NCBI RefSeq assembly: GCF_002998295.1
Contig: NZ_CP027226.1
Coordinates: forward strand, 1,666,001 to 1,730,000
DNA length: 64,000 nt
Source of the DNA: Fastidiosipila sanguinis
Lineage (GTDB): Bacteria > Bacillota > Clostridia > Saccharofermentanales > Fastidiosipilaceae
Reading direction: 5' to 3'
How positions within the stretch are numbered: the first letter of the stretch is position 1; the number at the start of each line of letters is the position of its first letter. Below the pieces are notes generated by a model. It saw only the letters and a list, made by a program, of their open reading frames with translations, had not been told where the DNA came from and ran no database searches. Shown here in pieces: positions 32,421 through 41,588 of this stretch. A program made the translations under genes and the position numbers.

Positions 32421-33445
32421 AGTCGTTCTCCGTTTCGTTTGAAAGATAAGGAAAAGTACATAATGCTATCTATTACGATAACAACTAATATTAAGATAAA
32501 GACTAATGTTAAAGACTTGATATCAATATAGAAAAAATTAATAGAGCCGTTTTGGGCATTAAGTATGTCTAAAACAAGTAAGATAAGAATTGGTCCTAAA
32601 CTACCTATAAATATTTCCTTTAATCTTCTGAAAATGAAGAATTTATATTCACTTTTCTTGCTTGCTCCTAATGCAAATTTAATAAGTTCACGCCTTCGGT
32701 TATTTCGTATTTCTAATTCCGTTGCAATCAATAAGAATAATAATGATGAAATACTAGCTAGTAAGAAAACTAGTCCCCATTTATCCGACAAGCTTATTAG
32801 AATTATTGATTTAAAAAGAGTAACATCGTTGACTTCAACTGAAACTTCCTGTGATGAAGCTTTTGAAAGAATGTCACTTATTGTATCTAAAAAATTTTTG
32901 TCTGTTGAAGAAAAGTACCATTCACTAGAATGTAAAGTTTCCATTTTAGAGAGAGGGACTATAACTTTATTTTCTCGATTAAGATAAGGACTATTTTTAT
33001 CTATAACACCAATTGCTCTATAATTCTTGTCTAAATAAGGAAAGTTTTTTTCATTGGAGAAATAATATTCTAATCCAGTGTCTGAAGGAACGAGAATATT
33101 ATTTTCTGCTTCCATATTGTTAAAATCTGCCTCAGTAAATGAGCTACCTTTGATTAAATAGTTGGATTTGGTGTCAGGAGTTTCATAAATATAAATAAAA
33201 GGCGTACCATCTCTGGGGTAAACAACTGCACTGGAGTTAAATTTTTTCAGGGTTTTTAATAATTTCTGGAGATTTTCTTCTAGCTTTGAATTACTGCTGC
33301 CAGTAATGTAGGTAGAGCTATAATTATCACTACCAGAAAACTTAGCCTCAGTTTTTATAGAGAAGCTTACGTATGAAACGTATATGCATACGCTAAAGAC
33401 CAAGCAGGCTACCCAAAATATTATTGATTTATTTATTTTTCCCAT
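32417..33445 (-). CDS. ABC permease, FtsX/DUF1430-like (first half)
   Basis: A 342-residue membrane protein with the same plan as its neighbour: one N-terminal helix (SIIFWVACLVFSVCIYVSYV), about 190 outside residues, then three helices (WGLVFLLASISSLLFLLIAT, FIGSLGPILILLVLDIL, LTLVFILILVVIVIDSIMYF). The two probably pair over the ATPase dimer. No bacteriocin gene is visible within 600 nt upstream, where instead there is a RhuM-like remnant. The transporter may be orphaned, or may serve defence against outside peptides. Confidence 0.75.
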   Translation of the reverse strand: MGKINKSIIFWVACLVFSVCIYVSYVSFSIKTEAKFSGSDNYSSTYITGSSNSKLEENLQKLLKTLKKFNSSAVVYPRDGTPFIYIYETPDTKSNYLIKGSSFTEADFNNMEAENNILVPSDTGLEYYFSNEKNFPYLDKNYRAIGVIDKNSPYLNRENKVIVPLSKMETLHSSEWYFSSTDKNFLDTISDILSKASSQEVSVEVNDVTLFKSIILISLSDKWGLVFLLASISSLLFLLIATELEIRNNRRRELIKFALGASKKSEYKFFIFRRLKEIFIGSLGPILILLVLDILNAQNGSINFFYIDIKSLTLVFILILVVIVIDSIMYFSLSFKRNGERL

Positions 33446-33645
33446 TGTTCATACCCAGCAGAATAAGTCGTACATAAAATTTTATTTAGAATACATTTGT
33501 ATTTCGTAATAGTGTAAAACTTATCTTTACCATAATAGTATTGTAAATTGGAATAGATGTTTAGGTCAATTGTTTAATTGTTATAAATATCATATTAATT
33601 TTTGTGCAATGTAAACATTAAGCTCTATTTAAATCATCTTCTGCT

Positions 33646-33970
33646 GAATACTTGACTTTATCGCAACTTACGGTGATGACCAGGAAACTATTGAAATTAG
33701 ATATGAAGATGAAAATATTTGCCTAACACAGAAGATGATGGCAACGCTTTATGATGTTAGTGTCTCAGCAATAAATCAGCATCTTAAAAAATATTAGATG
33801 ATAATGAACTAGATGAAAATTCAGTTATTAAGAAATACTTAATAACTGCAAGCGATGGAAAATCATACCATACAAAACACTATAACCTACAAGCTAATAT
33901 TGCAATAGGATTTAAAGTAAATAACAAACATGACATTCAATTCAGAAAACAGCTACAAAAAACGGTATAA
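33646..33970 (+). pseudogene. RhuM-like gene remnant with a frameshift
   Basis: Two frames read through like the virulence RhuM family. The first has ETIEIRYEDENICLTQKMMA, then TLYDVSVSAINQHLKKY, and ends at TAG (33796-33798). The second, shifted one base, starts at the same place and gives LDDNELDENSVIKKYLITAS then DGKSYHTKHYNLQANIAIGF and VNNKHDIQFRKQLQKTV before TAA. Intact family members run about 330 residues and read continuously through this point, so this is a truncated and shifted fragment. It fills most of the 587-nt gap between the divergent ABC operon and the FHA-SEDS gene. Confidence 0.8.
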
Positions 33971-34032
33971 TTTAAATAATCTTAATTTTTATTAGAATAT
34001 GATAATAATAACTATACGAGCTTGGAGGGAGT

Positions 34033-35835
34033 ATGAATATTAGTTCAATTGCATATCTTTTACGTTATGTATTAGCACTATTTGTTTTTGTAGTTGCTTT
34101 TAAATTGCTAAAATCAGCGATAAAAGAACTACGTTGGTCTATGCGCCACAGTTTGCGCCCTGCTCAGGGATACTATCTTTTGGGGCAAAAGTCTGATGGA
34201 AGTACCATTAGCTTGCCTTTATACCACACGACTAACATTGGTAAAGCTCGCTCTAATGACTTGAGAATAAATAATCCAGATATTTCAAGACACCATGCCG
34301 TGATTTATCGCTACGACAATAACTGGTTTATTAGACCACAAAATATGTCGGCACAGTTTAGCGTTAATGGCGAACCGGTCAAAGGAGAGACCCAACTTAA
34401 AAATGGTGATTACATAGATTTCTATGTAAGTAAGTTTGCTTTTGTTGATGAGCCAATGAATGCGGAGGCTAGAGGCGAGGTTTATGAAGAGTCTGATTAT
34501 GACAACGAAGCTTTCCTTAGAGCGGTCAAAAGGAATTCTAACCCACCTTATGTAGAATGGTTGTTGATTAATCTATTTACGGTTCTTACAAGTGCAATAA
34601 TTTTCTTTAGCGTGCCGGATTTGGAGGAGCTTAGAAAAGGCTATTTAATATATACAACCACTGCCTTACTAATCACTGACTTTATATTCTTAATTCTGCC
34701 AGTCATCTTAAGATATGCAGATAGGATACTGTTCTTGGCAGCTGCTCAATTGTCTGTAATTGGAGTGGCTATCCAGGGAAGATTAAACTTGATATCTAAC
34801 CCAGCTTATATCAGAGCTGAGGCAGAGGGCTCAGTTGAAGCTATGCAAGAAATAGCTCAGGTCATGTTCTCCAACTATAGAACACAGATTATAGCTCTGT
34901 GCATTGGAATGATAGCCTTGATAATAGGGGCAATAATAGTTGCAAAAACTAAGGTCCTTGAGAACATGTTAGTCTTCTGTGCTGTCATTACACCACTATT
35001 GCTAGTAGTAACATTAATTTTCGGTAGAGGTGGAGATACTCATGGTGCTACACTCTGGCTAAGTTTAGGTGGGCACTCGCTACAATTGACAGAGTTTGCT
35101 AAGATTTCTTATCTAATTACTTTAGCAGGATTCTTTAAAAATAGACCACCGCTAAGAACTCAGGTTAAGTTTGCAATTTGGGCGGCAGTAGTTTTCTTCT
35201 TGTACTTATTACTACCAGATTTAGGTTCGCTAATGATTCTTGTTCCAACAACCTTGATCGTATTTGTCATTATGACTTCTGAATATATCAAGACAGCCTT
35301 AATTCTTGTAGCAGCTGCTGTTATGAGTGTTGTAGGATATGGATTGTTTGGTCACGTTCGTAGAAGAATTGATGGTTGGACATCTCTTTGGACAGAAGTA
35401 AATGACTCTAATAGACAAGTAGTTTACGGTCTCCAAGCTATGGGACGAGGAAATATCTTGGGTAGAGGCCTAGGAAATGGTAGTCCTGGTGGTATACCAT
35501 TGGCCAAATCTGATATGATTTTCTCAGTCATCTGCGAAGAGTTTGGTATTATCGTTGGAATATCAATTTTTGTAATTTTGTTTGTAATTCTTCTAAGAGG
35601 TTTTAGAACTAATATTCTAGCTAGAGATGGTTTCTCTTCAGCTTTAGGTCTAGCTTTGGGTACAGTCCTCTTCGTTGAGGCATTGGTAGTTATTGGGGGA
35701 ACTACAGGTTTAATTCCTTTGACAGGTGCGACACTTCCTTTCATTGCAGCAGGAGGTAGCTCCATGCTGGCGAAATGGATAGTTATTGCATTGCTACTGG
35801 GACTCGCATCTAGACAAGAAGGGGGTAAAAGATGA
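34033..35835 (+). CDS. FHA-domain SEDS glycan polymerase (FtsW/RodA family)
   Basis: A 600-residue fusion. A membrane helix (about 8-25) is followed by an FHA domain (about 50-137) with core IGKARSNDLRI and SRHHAVIYR, then a SEDS polymerase with about ten helices (from about 178). SEDS landmarks: THGATLWLSLGGHSLQLTEF, LLPDLGSLMIL, VYGLQAMGRGNILGRGLGNG and GATLPFIAAGGSS. SEDS proteins polymerise lipid II with a partner PBP, which is the next gene (4-nt overlap). FHA domains bind phosphothreonine, so a Ser/Thr kinase may control this pair, as in the actinobacterial rodA-pbpA-pknB cluster. GGAGGG precedes the ATG. Confidence 0.93.
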   Translation: MNISSIAYLLRYVLALFVFVVAFKLLKSAIKELRWSMRHSLRPAQGYYLLGQKSDGSTISLPLYHTTNIGKARSNDLRINNPDISRHHAVIYRYDNNWFIRPQNMSAQFSVNGEPVKGETQLKNGDYIDFYVSKFAFVDEPMNAEARGEVYEESDYDNEAFLRAVKRNSNPPYVEWLLINLFTVLTSAIIFFSVPDLEELRKGYLIYTTTALLITDFIFLILPVILRYADRILFLAAAQLSVIGVAIQGRLNLISNPAYIRAEAEGSVEAMQEIAQVMFSNYRTQIIALCIGMIALIIGAIIVAKTKVLENMLVFCAVITPLLLVVTLIFGRGGDTHGATLWLSLGGHSLQLTEFAKISYLITLAGFFKNRPPLRTQVKFAIWAAVVFFLYLLLPDLGSLMILVPTTLIVFVIMTSEYIKTALILVAAAVMSVVGYGLFGHVRRRIDGWTSLWTEVNDSNRQVVYGLQAMGRGNILGRGLGNGSPGGIPLAKSDMIFSVICEEFGIIVGISIFVILFVILLRGFRTNILARDGFSSALGLALGTVLFVEALVVIGGTTGLIPLTGATLPFIAAGGSSMLAKWIVIALLLGLASRQEGGKR

Positions 35836-37271
35836 AACAGTTAATGAGAAATGTTAGGTTAGTTTTAACTTTTTTACTTGTATTAGCAATAGTCTTTGGT
35901 GCAGGTCTGTTTTATCAAATGCATCAGAGTCAAACTGTTTTGCTTGCAGTTGCAGGTGAAAACAAGGAGTCTTTGCGCCAACAATATGCTCAAGCGGGTA
36001 CAATTTACTCTCAAGAGGGAGTTAAACTAGCGTATTCAGATGCTGATGCGGAGAATAGATATTACGTAGAAGATCCTAATATTCAAATGGCGGTATCTCA
36101 CTATGTTGGAGACTATACCCACCACATGAGTAATACAGTTGAGACTTTGTATCAGAATGAGTTGCTGGGCAAGAATCGTGGCATGATCGAACAACTTATT
36201 CTTGATGTTAGTGGTAAAGGTCTAGAAGGCGATAACGTTCATTTAACTATTGATGCAGCTTTATCCGGTTACGCTAGACAATTACTAGGAGATTATAGAG
36301 GTTCAGTAGTATTGATGAATTATGAGACTGGGGACGTGCTAGGAATGGCTTCAACTCCAGCGACATATATGGAAAATATAATTAACTATGAGAATTTACC
36401 TGACTCGTCATTGTTTAACCGTAGCTTGAATGGTGCTTATGAACCAGGATCTACCTGGAAAATCATGACTGCGGCAGCTTGGATAAATTCCAATGCTTAT
36501 GACCCTGAATTAGTCATAGAATCAGATGGTTCACCTTTGGTCCCTAATGGTGCCTCTGACCACGAGAGCAAGAATATGTACGGAAATTATGACCTGAATA
36601 GAGCCTTTACAAGATCTAGTAATGTTTTCTTCGGGCAATTATCAGTGTTAATGGGACAAAAAGATTTCAGTAATTATTTGAATAATAGTGGTTTGTCTAG
36701 TATTAAATCAATTAATAGATTAAGTGTTGGTCCTGCGGTTATGGATAGTTCTGCAGCAGCAAATGATCAAGGTTTGTTGAGTTGGTTTGGGACAGGACAA
36801 CCGGTAGGAGAATTGAAGTTGAATTTCTCTCCATTAGAATTGGCAAGCATTGGCTCAGCTGTAGCTAATGGTGGTAAGTTACTCCAACCAAACATGATCA
36901 AATATATTGAGAATCCTATAGGACAAAAGAAAGAAGCGGCTAATACCAAAGTAAATTCACAACTTTTTAGCCCTGAGGTTGCTAATAATTTGAAGAGCCT
37001 GATGATAAATGCTATTCAGTCTGAAGAAACTATTCAGTATGCTGCAGGGATACCAGGATTCACTGTAGGTGGTAAGAGTGGTACAGTTCAGAGACAAGGT
37101 GCAGATGGTGGAAGCACAAACTCATTGTGGATTGGTTTCGTTGATAATGCAGATTATCCATATGCTGTAGCTGCAGTTGTAGAAGGTTCTAATGATACTA
37201 ATGCAACAGCAATTTATATAGGAAATAGTCTTTTAGCACAGGCAATTAATCTTAGAAATGCTGGTCATTAG
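35832..37271 (+). CDS. Class B penicillin-binding protein (PbpA-like transpeptidase)
   Basis: A 479-residue protein with one N-terminal helix (LVLTFLLVLAIVFGAGLFY), a short pedestal domain (about 45-140) and a transpeptidase domain. The active-site motifs are STWK at 207-210, SSN at 262-264 and KSGT at 415-418. It lacks the long N-terminal module of PBP2/PBP3 of rods, and is like actinobacterial PbpA. Its gene overlaps the FHA-SEDS gene (ATGA), giving a dedicated polymerase and cross-linking pair for elongation or division. It should be a beta-lactam target. Confidence 0.93.
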   Translation: MKQLMRNVRLVLTFLLVLAIVFGAGLFYQMHQSQTVLLAVAGENKESLRQQYAQAGTIYSQEGVKLAYSDADAENRYYVEDPNIQMAVSHYVGDYTHHMSNTVETLYQNELLGKNRGMIEQLILDVSGKGLEGDNVHLTIDAALSGYARQLLGDYRGSVVLMNYETGDVLGMASTPATYMENIINYENLPDSSLFNRSLNGAYEPGSTWKIMTAAAWINSNAYDPELVIESDGSPLVPNGASDHESKNMYGNYDLNRAFTRSSNVFFGQLSVLMGQKDFSNYLNNSGLSSIKSINRLSVGPAVMDSSAAANDQGLLSWFGTGQPVGELKLNFSPLELASIGSAVANGGKLLQPNMIKYIENPIGQKKEAANTKVNSQLFSPEVANNLKSLMINAIQSEETIQYAAGIPGFTVGGKSGTVQRQGADGGSTNSLWIGFVDNADYPYAVAAVVEGSNDTNATAIYIGNSLLAQAINLRNAGH

Positions 37272-37351
37272 CAAGTGTTAAGCTAGTTGTTTTTTGAAAA
37301 AAATGCTAATGCAAGACTAAATTAAAACGAGATAGATAAAGAGGTGAAGAA

Positions 37352-37612
37352 TTGGATATAAGCAGAGCCTTTAGTTTAATTGGATATGGAAACTTGGTAC
37401 AAACTAGTAGAATTCTAGCAATGGTTGGGCCAGACTCAGCTCCAGGAAAGCGTATGATCCAGGATGCGAGAGATAGATTTGCGCTGATTGATGCCACTGC
37501 AGGTAAAAAAACTAAAACAGTTCTTGTAATGGATTCAGATCACGTGATTTTATCAGCCTGGGATGCGGAGAAGATACTTGCAAATCAGGTCCTGCCAGAA
37601 GAGAATGCGTAA
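37352..37612 (+). CDS. remA: RemA-family regulator (DUF370)
   Basis: An 86-residue protein starting at TTG with AGAGGTG upstream. It matches RemA throughout: GYGNLVQTSRILAMVGPDSA, PGKRMIQDARDRFALIDATA and the C-terminal LVMDSDHVILSAW. In Bacillus subtilis RemA forms rings, binds DNA and activates matrix and osmoprotection genes. The position next to gmk and rpoZ is the conserved Firmicute order. The TTG start suggests low translation. No matrix operon lies nearby. Confidence 0.92.
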   Translation: MDISRAFSLIGYGNLVQTSRILAMVGPDSAPGKRMIQDARDRFALIDATAGKKTKTVLVMDSDHVILSAWDAEKILANQVLPEENA

Positions 37613-37753
37613 TAGCTCAAAATAAAATTTTAGTTTATAATAGGTCAACAAAAGAAAACGATTGATAAACGCTGAGAAAACGATTGTATAAAAAGCAATT
37701 GAGCCTCAAAGATAACAATCAATTAGAAAATTAATAAACAAGGTGGTAGAGAT

Positions 37754-38431
37754 ATGCTAGAACGTCTACGTGGTGATTTACATGATGATGTTATCGAAGG
37801 TATCGTCCAAACATATAGAGAATATCCAACAACAGGAATGTTGGTCTGTGTATCAGGTCCCTCAGGTGTAGGTAAAGGTACAGTAATAGCGGCTCTTAAG
37901 AAAATTATGCCAAGTCTAGAACACTCTATATCAGTTACAACTAGAGAACCTAGAGAAGGTGAAGTGGACGGAGTAGACTATTATTTCCGTACAAAAGAGG
38001 AATTTGCCACTATGCTAGAGAATAACCAGATTTTAGAGCATGACGTCTATGGTGGAAATTTCTATGGAACTCCACGTGAAGCGATTGAGAGAAGAATTGG
38101 TTCTGGTGAAGATATTATTATGGACGTAACTGTACCAGGATCTCTTTCTGTATTGGATAAATTTTCTACATCTTGTAATATTTTTCTTTTACCACCGTCT
38201 TTAAGTGAGTTAGAGAAACGTCTACGTGAGCGTGGTACCGAAACTGAAGAGAGCATGATTTTCCGCTCCAAGAAAGCTATTGATGAAATTAATCAGGCAA
38301 CTAAGTTTGACTATATTTTAATTAACAAAGATGTAGAGCAAACAGCTAGAGAGATTCATCACATTTTAATTGCCGAGAAACTTAGAGCTGTAAGAAGACC
38401 AGGCATTGAGAAAGTTGTTTTAGGAAGATAA
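37754..38431 (+). CDS. gmk: Guanylate kinase
   Basis: A 225-residue protein. The P-loop is SGPSGVGKGTV, followed by the GMP-binding segments SVTTREPREGEVDGVDYYF and GNFYGTPREAI, then the lid LEKRLRERGTETEES. It phosphorylates GMP to GDP. About 30 N-terminal residues precede the core (MLERLRGDLHDDVIEG), longer than E. coli Gmk. The remA gene lies 141 nt upstream and rpoZ follows, the classical arrangement that links nucleotide supply and transcription genes. Confidence 0.95.
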   Translation: MLERLRGDLHDDVIEGIVQTYREYPTTGMLVCVSGPSGVGKGTVIAALKKIMPSLEHSISVTTREPREGEVDGVDYYFRTKEEFATMLENNQILEHDVYGGNFYGTPREAIERRIGSGEDIIMDVTVPGSLSVLDKFSTSCNIFLLPPSLSELEKRLRERGTETEESMIFRSKKAIDEINQATKFDYILINKDVEQTAREIHHILIAEKLRAVRRPGIEKVVLGR

Positions 38432-38447
38432 TATTATATATTGCCAA

Positions 38448-38520
38448 CAAGCATGATTTTAATCTTAAGGTTTTTATCGAGTGAAAATGACTAAAACTGT
38501 AAAAACCCTGAAAATGCTTG
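38448..38520 (+). other. Nested hairpin in the gmk-rpoZ gap
   Basis: CAAGCAT pairs with ATGCTTG (38448-38454/38514-38520) and inside it GGTTTTTA with TAAAAACC (38469-38476/38500-38507). No T tract follows. Eleven bases later there is a TATAAT (38531-38536) that could be the -10 of rpoZ. The structure could be a weak terminator for gmk or a regulatory site for rpoZ-glyQS. Confidence 0.4.
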
Positions 38521-38702
38521 ATTATGCATGTATAATGTAGTAGTTTATTAGCCTGAATTGAATATATAATTATATTAATTTTATATTTTAGTGAAATTTA
38601 AGTCGAAAAATTAAAACTAGCTGATTAAATAAACACTTATTGTATTGGAATATTTAACGAATTAACTATTAAACAAGTGAACACAAAGAGGAGGAAACAT
38701 AA

Positions 38703-39338
38703 ATGTTAGTAGAACCACCTATTGAAAAATTACTACCAAAGGTAGAGAACCGTTTTGATCTCTCAATTTTGGTTGCTAAACGTAATAGAGAATTAATTGA
38801 TGGTGCAGAACCAATGGTCAAAGAAGGTGACGACGAAAGTCTAGTTTCTATTGCATGTAGAGAAATTGCAGAGGACCAAGTAGTATCAGTCCCAGGTAAT
38901 GTTGAAGCAACAGTACCATTGAGAGAATCTCTATTGGCAGAAATAATGGCTGAACAAGAAGAAGAGACAGATGCAGATGACTGGCAATCTGAAGGTCCAG
39001 ACCTAGAAGACGAACTTGTACCAACCCCTGTATCTAAGATTAAAGTTATCAGCGAAGCTGATATGTTTGAAATTCCAGAAGATGAAGACCTTGATGAAGA
39101 AGATGATGAAGGTCTAGACTTGGATTCAGATGATCTTGATGAAGAAGTTCCAGTTAAGAGCAAGAAAAAATCAATTGTCGAAGATGAAGACGAAGATGAA
39201 GAAGATGATGAAGATTTCGATCTAGAAGATGACGACTTTGAGTCTCTAGATAGCTCAATTGATGACTTTGCAGATGATGAAGATGACGATTTCTTATCAG
39301 GCTTCGAAAATTATGATTACGATGAGGATGATTTATAA
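38703..39338 (+). CDS. rpoZ: RNA polymerase omega subunit with a long acidic C-terminal tail
   Basis: A 211-residue protein with GAGGAGG before the ATG. Residues 1-75 match omega ([54 protein letters not shown]); omega is normally 60-90 residues. The remaining 135 residues are an Asp/Glu-rich, low-complexity tail broken by one basic patch (KSKKKS). Omega wraps the beta' C-terminus and helps assemble the polymerase. The tail resembles the acidic tail of the Firmicute delta subunit (RpoE), which displaces nucleic acid. Its position after gmk confirms the assignment. It overlaps the glyQS start by one base. Confidence 0.85.
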   Translation: MLVEPPIEKLLPKVENRFDLSILVAKRNRELIDGAEPMVKEGDDESLVSIACREIAEDQVVSVPGNVEATVPLRESLLAEIMAEQEEETDADDWQSEGPDLEDELVPTPVSKIKVISEADMFEIPEDEDLDEEDDEGLDLDSDDLDEEVPVKSKKKSIVEDEDEDEEDDEDFDLEDDDFESLDSSIDDFADDEDDDFLSGFENYDYDEDDL

Positions 39339-40750
39339 TGGCTAATAAAGTTACTATGGATGAATTAGTTGCATTGGCAAAAAACCGTGGCTTTATTTTT
39401 CCTGGTTCTGATATTTATGGTGGACTAGCAAACTCCTGGGACTACGGTCCTTACGGTATTGCTCTTAAGAATAATATTAAGAAAGCTTGGTGGCAGAAGT
39501 TTATCCAAGAGAGCCCATATAATGTAGGTATTGATGCGGCAATCTTGATGAACCCAAGAGTTTGGGAAGCTTCAGGACACTTGAGCAATTTCAATGACCC
39601 ATTGATAGATTGCAAAAACTGTAAAACACGTCATAGAGCGGATCAGTTGATTGAGGCATGGTGGAATACCGAAGCAGGAGCAAGCGCTAAAGATGCTGCA
39701 GATAGACCATTATTAGATGCCTTGTCCAATGAAGAACTAGTTGCATATATCAAAGCTAATGACATTATCTGTCCGAATTGTGGAAAACACGATTTCACTG
39801 ATGTTCGCCAATTCAACTTAATGTTTAAGACATTCCAAGGTGTTACAGAAGATTCTCAATCTGAGATATATTTGAGACCAGAGACAGCTCAAGGTATTTT
39901 CGTAAACTTTAATAATGTTCAAAGATCTTCACGTAAGAAAATTCCTTTTGGTATCGGTCAAATAGGTAAATCTTTCAGAAACGAAATTACACCAGGAAAC
40001 TTTATCTTTAGAACTAGAGAGTTCGAACAGATGGAGTTGGAGTTTTTCTGTGAACCAGGAACAGATGATGAGTGGTTTGAATACTGGAAGTCATACTGCT
40101 TCAATTTCCTGCTTGAAATTGGCGTAACTGAAGAAAATCTACGTATGCGTGATCACGATCCAAAAGAACTTTCTCACTATTCAAAAGGTACAACTGATAT
40201 TGAGTATAAATTCCCATTCAACTGGGGAGAACTCTGGGGTATCGCTAACAGAACTGATTACGACTTGACCCAACATATGGAACACTCTAGCCAGGATATG
40301 AATTACTTCGATCCTGAGAAAAATGAGAAATATGTCCCTTATGTAGTTGAGCCATCAGTCGGTGCAGATAGATTATTGCTTGCAGTGTATGCTGATGCCT
40401 ATGCAGAAGAAGAGTTGGAAGGTGGAGATAGCAGAAGTGTTTTACGCTTCCATCCAGCAATCGCACCAGTTAAAATTGCAATCTTGCCATTGTCTAAGAA
40501 GCTTACTGAAGAAGCTGAGAAATTACACGAACTACTCTCACCACATTATGCAGTGGAATTAGATGAGCGCCAAAGTATTGGTAAACGTTATCGCCGTCAA
40601 GACGAGATCGGAACACCATACTGTGTAACAATCGACTTTGATTCATTAGAAGATAATGCTGTAACAATTAGACATAGAGACACTATGGAGCAAGTAAGAG
40701 TTCCTATCGCAGAATTGCTAGATTGGTTCTCAGGTAAGTTTGATTTGTAA
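39338..40750 (+). CDS. glyQS: Glycine--tRNA ligase, single-chain class II
   Basis: A 470-residue class IIa enzyme that charges tRNA-Gly. It has the N-terminal [20 protein letters not shown], class II motif 2 region [12 protein letters not shown] with [11 protein letters not shown], motif 3 [13 protein letters not shown] and the C-terminal anticodon-binding domain ([20 protein letters not shown]). A zinc knuckle-like CKNC/CPNC pair sits in the insertion (about 90-150). The stop of rpoZ overlaps the ATG (TAATG), so translation is coupled. This is the alpha2 type, not the bacterial alpha2beta2 GlyQ/GlyS type. Confidence 0.96.
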   Translation: MANKVTMDELVALAKNRGFIFPGSDIYGGLANSWDYGPYGIALKNNIKKAWWQKFIQESPYNVGIDAAILMNPRVWEASGHLSNFNDPLIDCKNCKTRHRADQLIEAWWNTEAGASAKDAADRPLLDALSNEELVAYIKANDIICPNCGKHDFTDVRQFNLMFKTFQGVTEDSQSEIYLRPETAQGIFVNFNNVQRSSRKKIPFGIGQIGKSFRNEITPGNFIFRTREFEQMELEFFCEPGTDDEWFEYWKSYCFNFLLEIGVTEENLRMRDHDPKELSHYSKGTTDIEYKFPFNWGELWGIANRTDYDLTQHMEHSSQDMNYFDPEKNEKYVPYVVEPSVGADRLLLAVYADAYAEEELEGGDSRSVLRFHPAIAPVKIAILPLSKKLTEEAEKLHELLSPHYAVELDERQSIGKRYRRQDEIGTPYCVTIDFDSLEDNAVTIRHRDTMEQVRVPIAELLDWFSGKFDL

Positions 40751-40794
40751 TTAAAGGCTTCGAAGAATTACCAATTAGCTAAATTAATTAGATG

Positions 40795-40858
40795 AAAAAG
40801 TCCTATATTTCCTAGAAGAATGAATTTTCTTCACCGGATGCATAGGACTTTTGTTTTT
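40795..40858 (+). terminator. Branched terminator after glyQS
   Basis: AAAAAGTCCTAT pairs with ATAGGACTTTT, enclosing a second stem GAAGAA/TTCTTC, and is followed by TGTTTTTC. The A run on its left lets it serve the convergent minus-strand gene as well. Confidence 0.8.
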
Positions 40859-40893
40859 CTCGTATTATATGTGTGAACTATATACTATGTGAT

Positions 40894-41493
40894 TTATTCG
40901 TGTTTTTTCTGGTAAAAGTATCCTAAGAGCGTAAGGATAACGACAATTACTAAGAATATTAAATCTTGGCTAACCCCAAAGAAATTACTAAATATAGCAA
41001 CATCCTGTACAGGCTGATTTTTCAGCTGGTAGTAAAGCGCCACCGAACCATCAACAAGTAGCGCCGAACCGAGGAATGAAGTTGCAATAATAATAAAAGT
41101 ATTTCTCCAACTATGAATTAAGAATCCACCAATAACAGCTAATAAAATTGGTATTAGATAGGTATATTCCATGTTGAATATACCCATGAGATATTCTGCG
41201 ACCTTCCAACCTACAACAGCTCCAGCTATGACAAAGCTAAACTTAAACATACTTGCTAATAAGATTGCACCGATCAAACCGAGAATTGCTGGTACTGCTA
41301 TACTAAGTGTGGAATTATTGAATATATCTGCTTTTGCAGCGTACATTACTATATGTCTACCTAGAGTGACACCACCAATAAAACCAGAAACCGTTAAGAA
41401 TAATCGAACAGATTTGTTACCCCAAAACAGGAAGATAATAGCAATAATTAATTCAACAATAATTGAGATTATCGGCTCATTTAAATCAAACAT
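40894..41493 (-). CDS. Multispanning membrane protein (DUF4203-like)
   Basis: A 199-residue protein started at the ATG after AAGGAG (MFDLNEPIIS); the frame 30 nt longer lacks such a site. It has six or seven hydrophobic segments with glycine-rich helices (ISIIVELIIAIIFLFWGNKS, VSGFIGGVTLGRHI, AVPAILGLIGAILLASMF, FVIAGAVVGWKVAEYLMG, YLIPILLAVIGGFLIHSW). This pattern is like DUF4203/TMEM198-type proteins. Function unknown. It is divergent from the large TPR protein gene and shares an 89-nt control region with it. Confidence 0.65.
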   Translation of the reverse strand: MFDLNEPIISIIVELIIAIIFLFWGNKSVRLFLTVSGFIGGVTLGRHIVMYAAKADIFNNSTLSIAVPAILGLIGAILLASMFKFSFVIAGAVVGWKVAEYLMGIFNMEYTYLIPILLAVIGGFLIHSWRNTFIIIATSFLGSALLVDGSVALYYQLKNQPVQDVAIFSNFFGVSQDLIFLVIVVILTLLGYFYQKKHE

Positions 41494-41588
41494 AAATAAA
41501 ACTCCTTGCGCATTAGTACGCATTAGTATAACAAAAACAGAGCAATTAGGTTATAATAAAGTAAATTATTTTTGGATGGGAAATGCTT

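Noticed and set aside
33529-33536. TACCATAA half-site like the operator at 46211
   Set aside because: The second half is absent, so an 8-bp match in AT-rich DNA is expected by chance.
38669-39163. Ser-rich 164-codon frame opposite rpoZ
   Set aside because: It is the complement of Asp/Glu codons in the acidic tail and has no start context.
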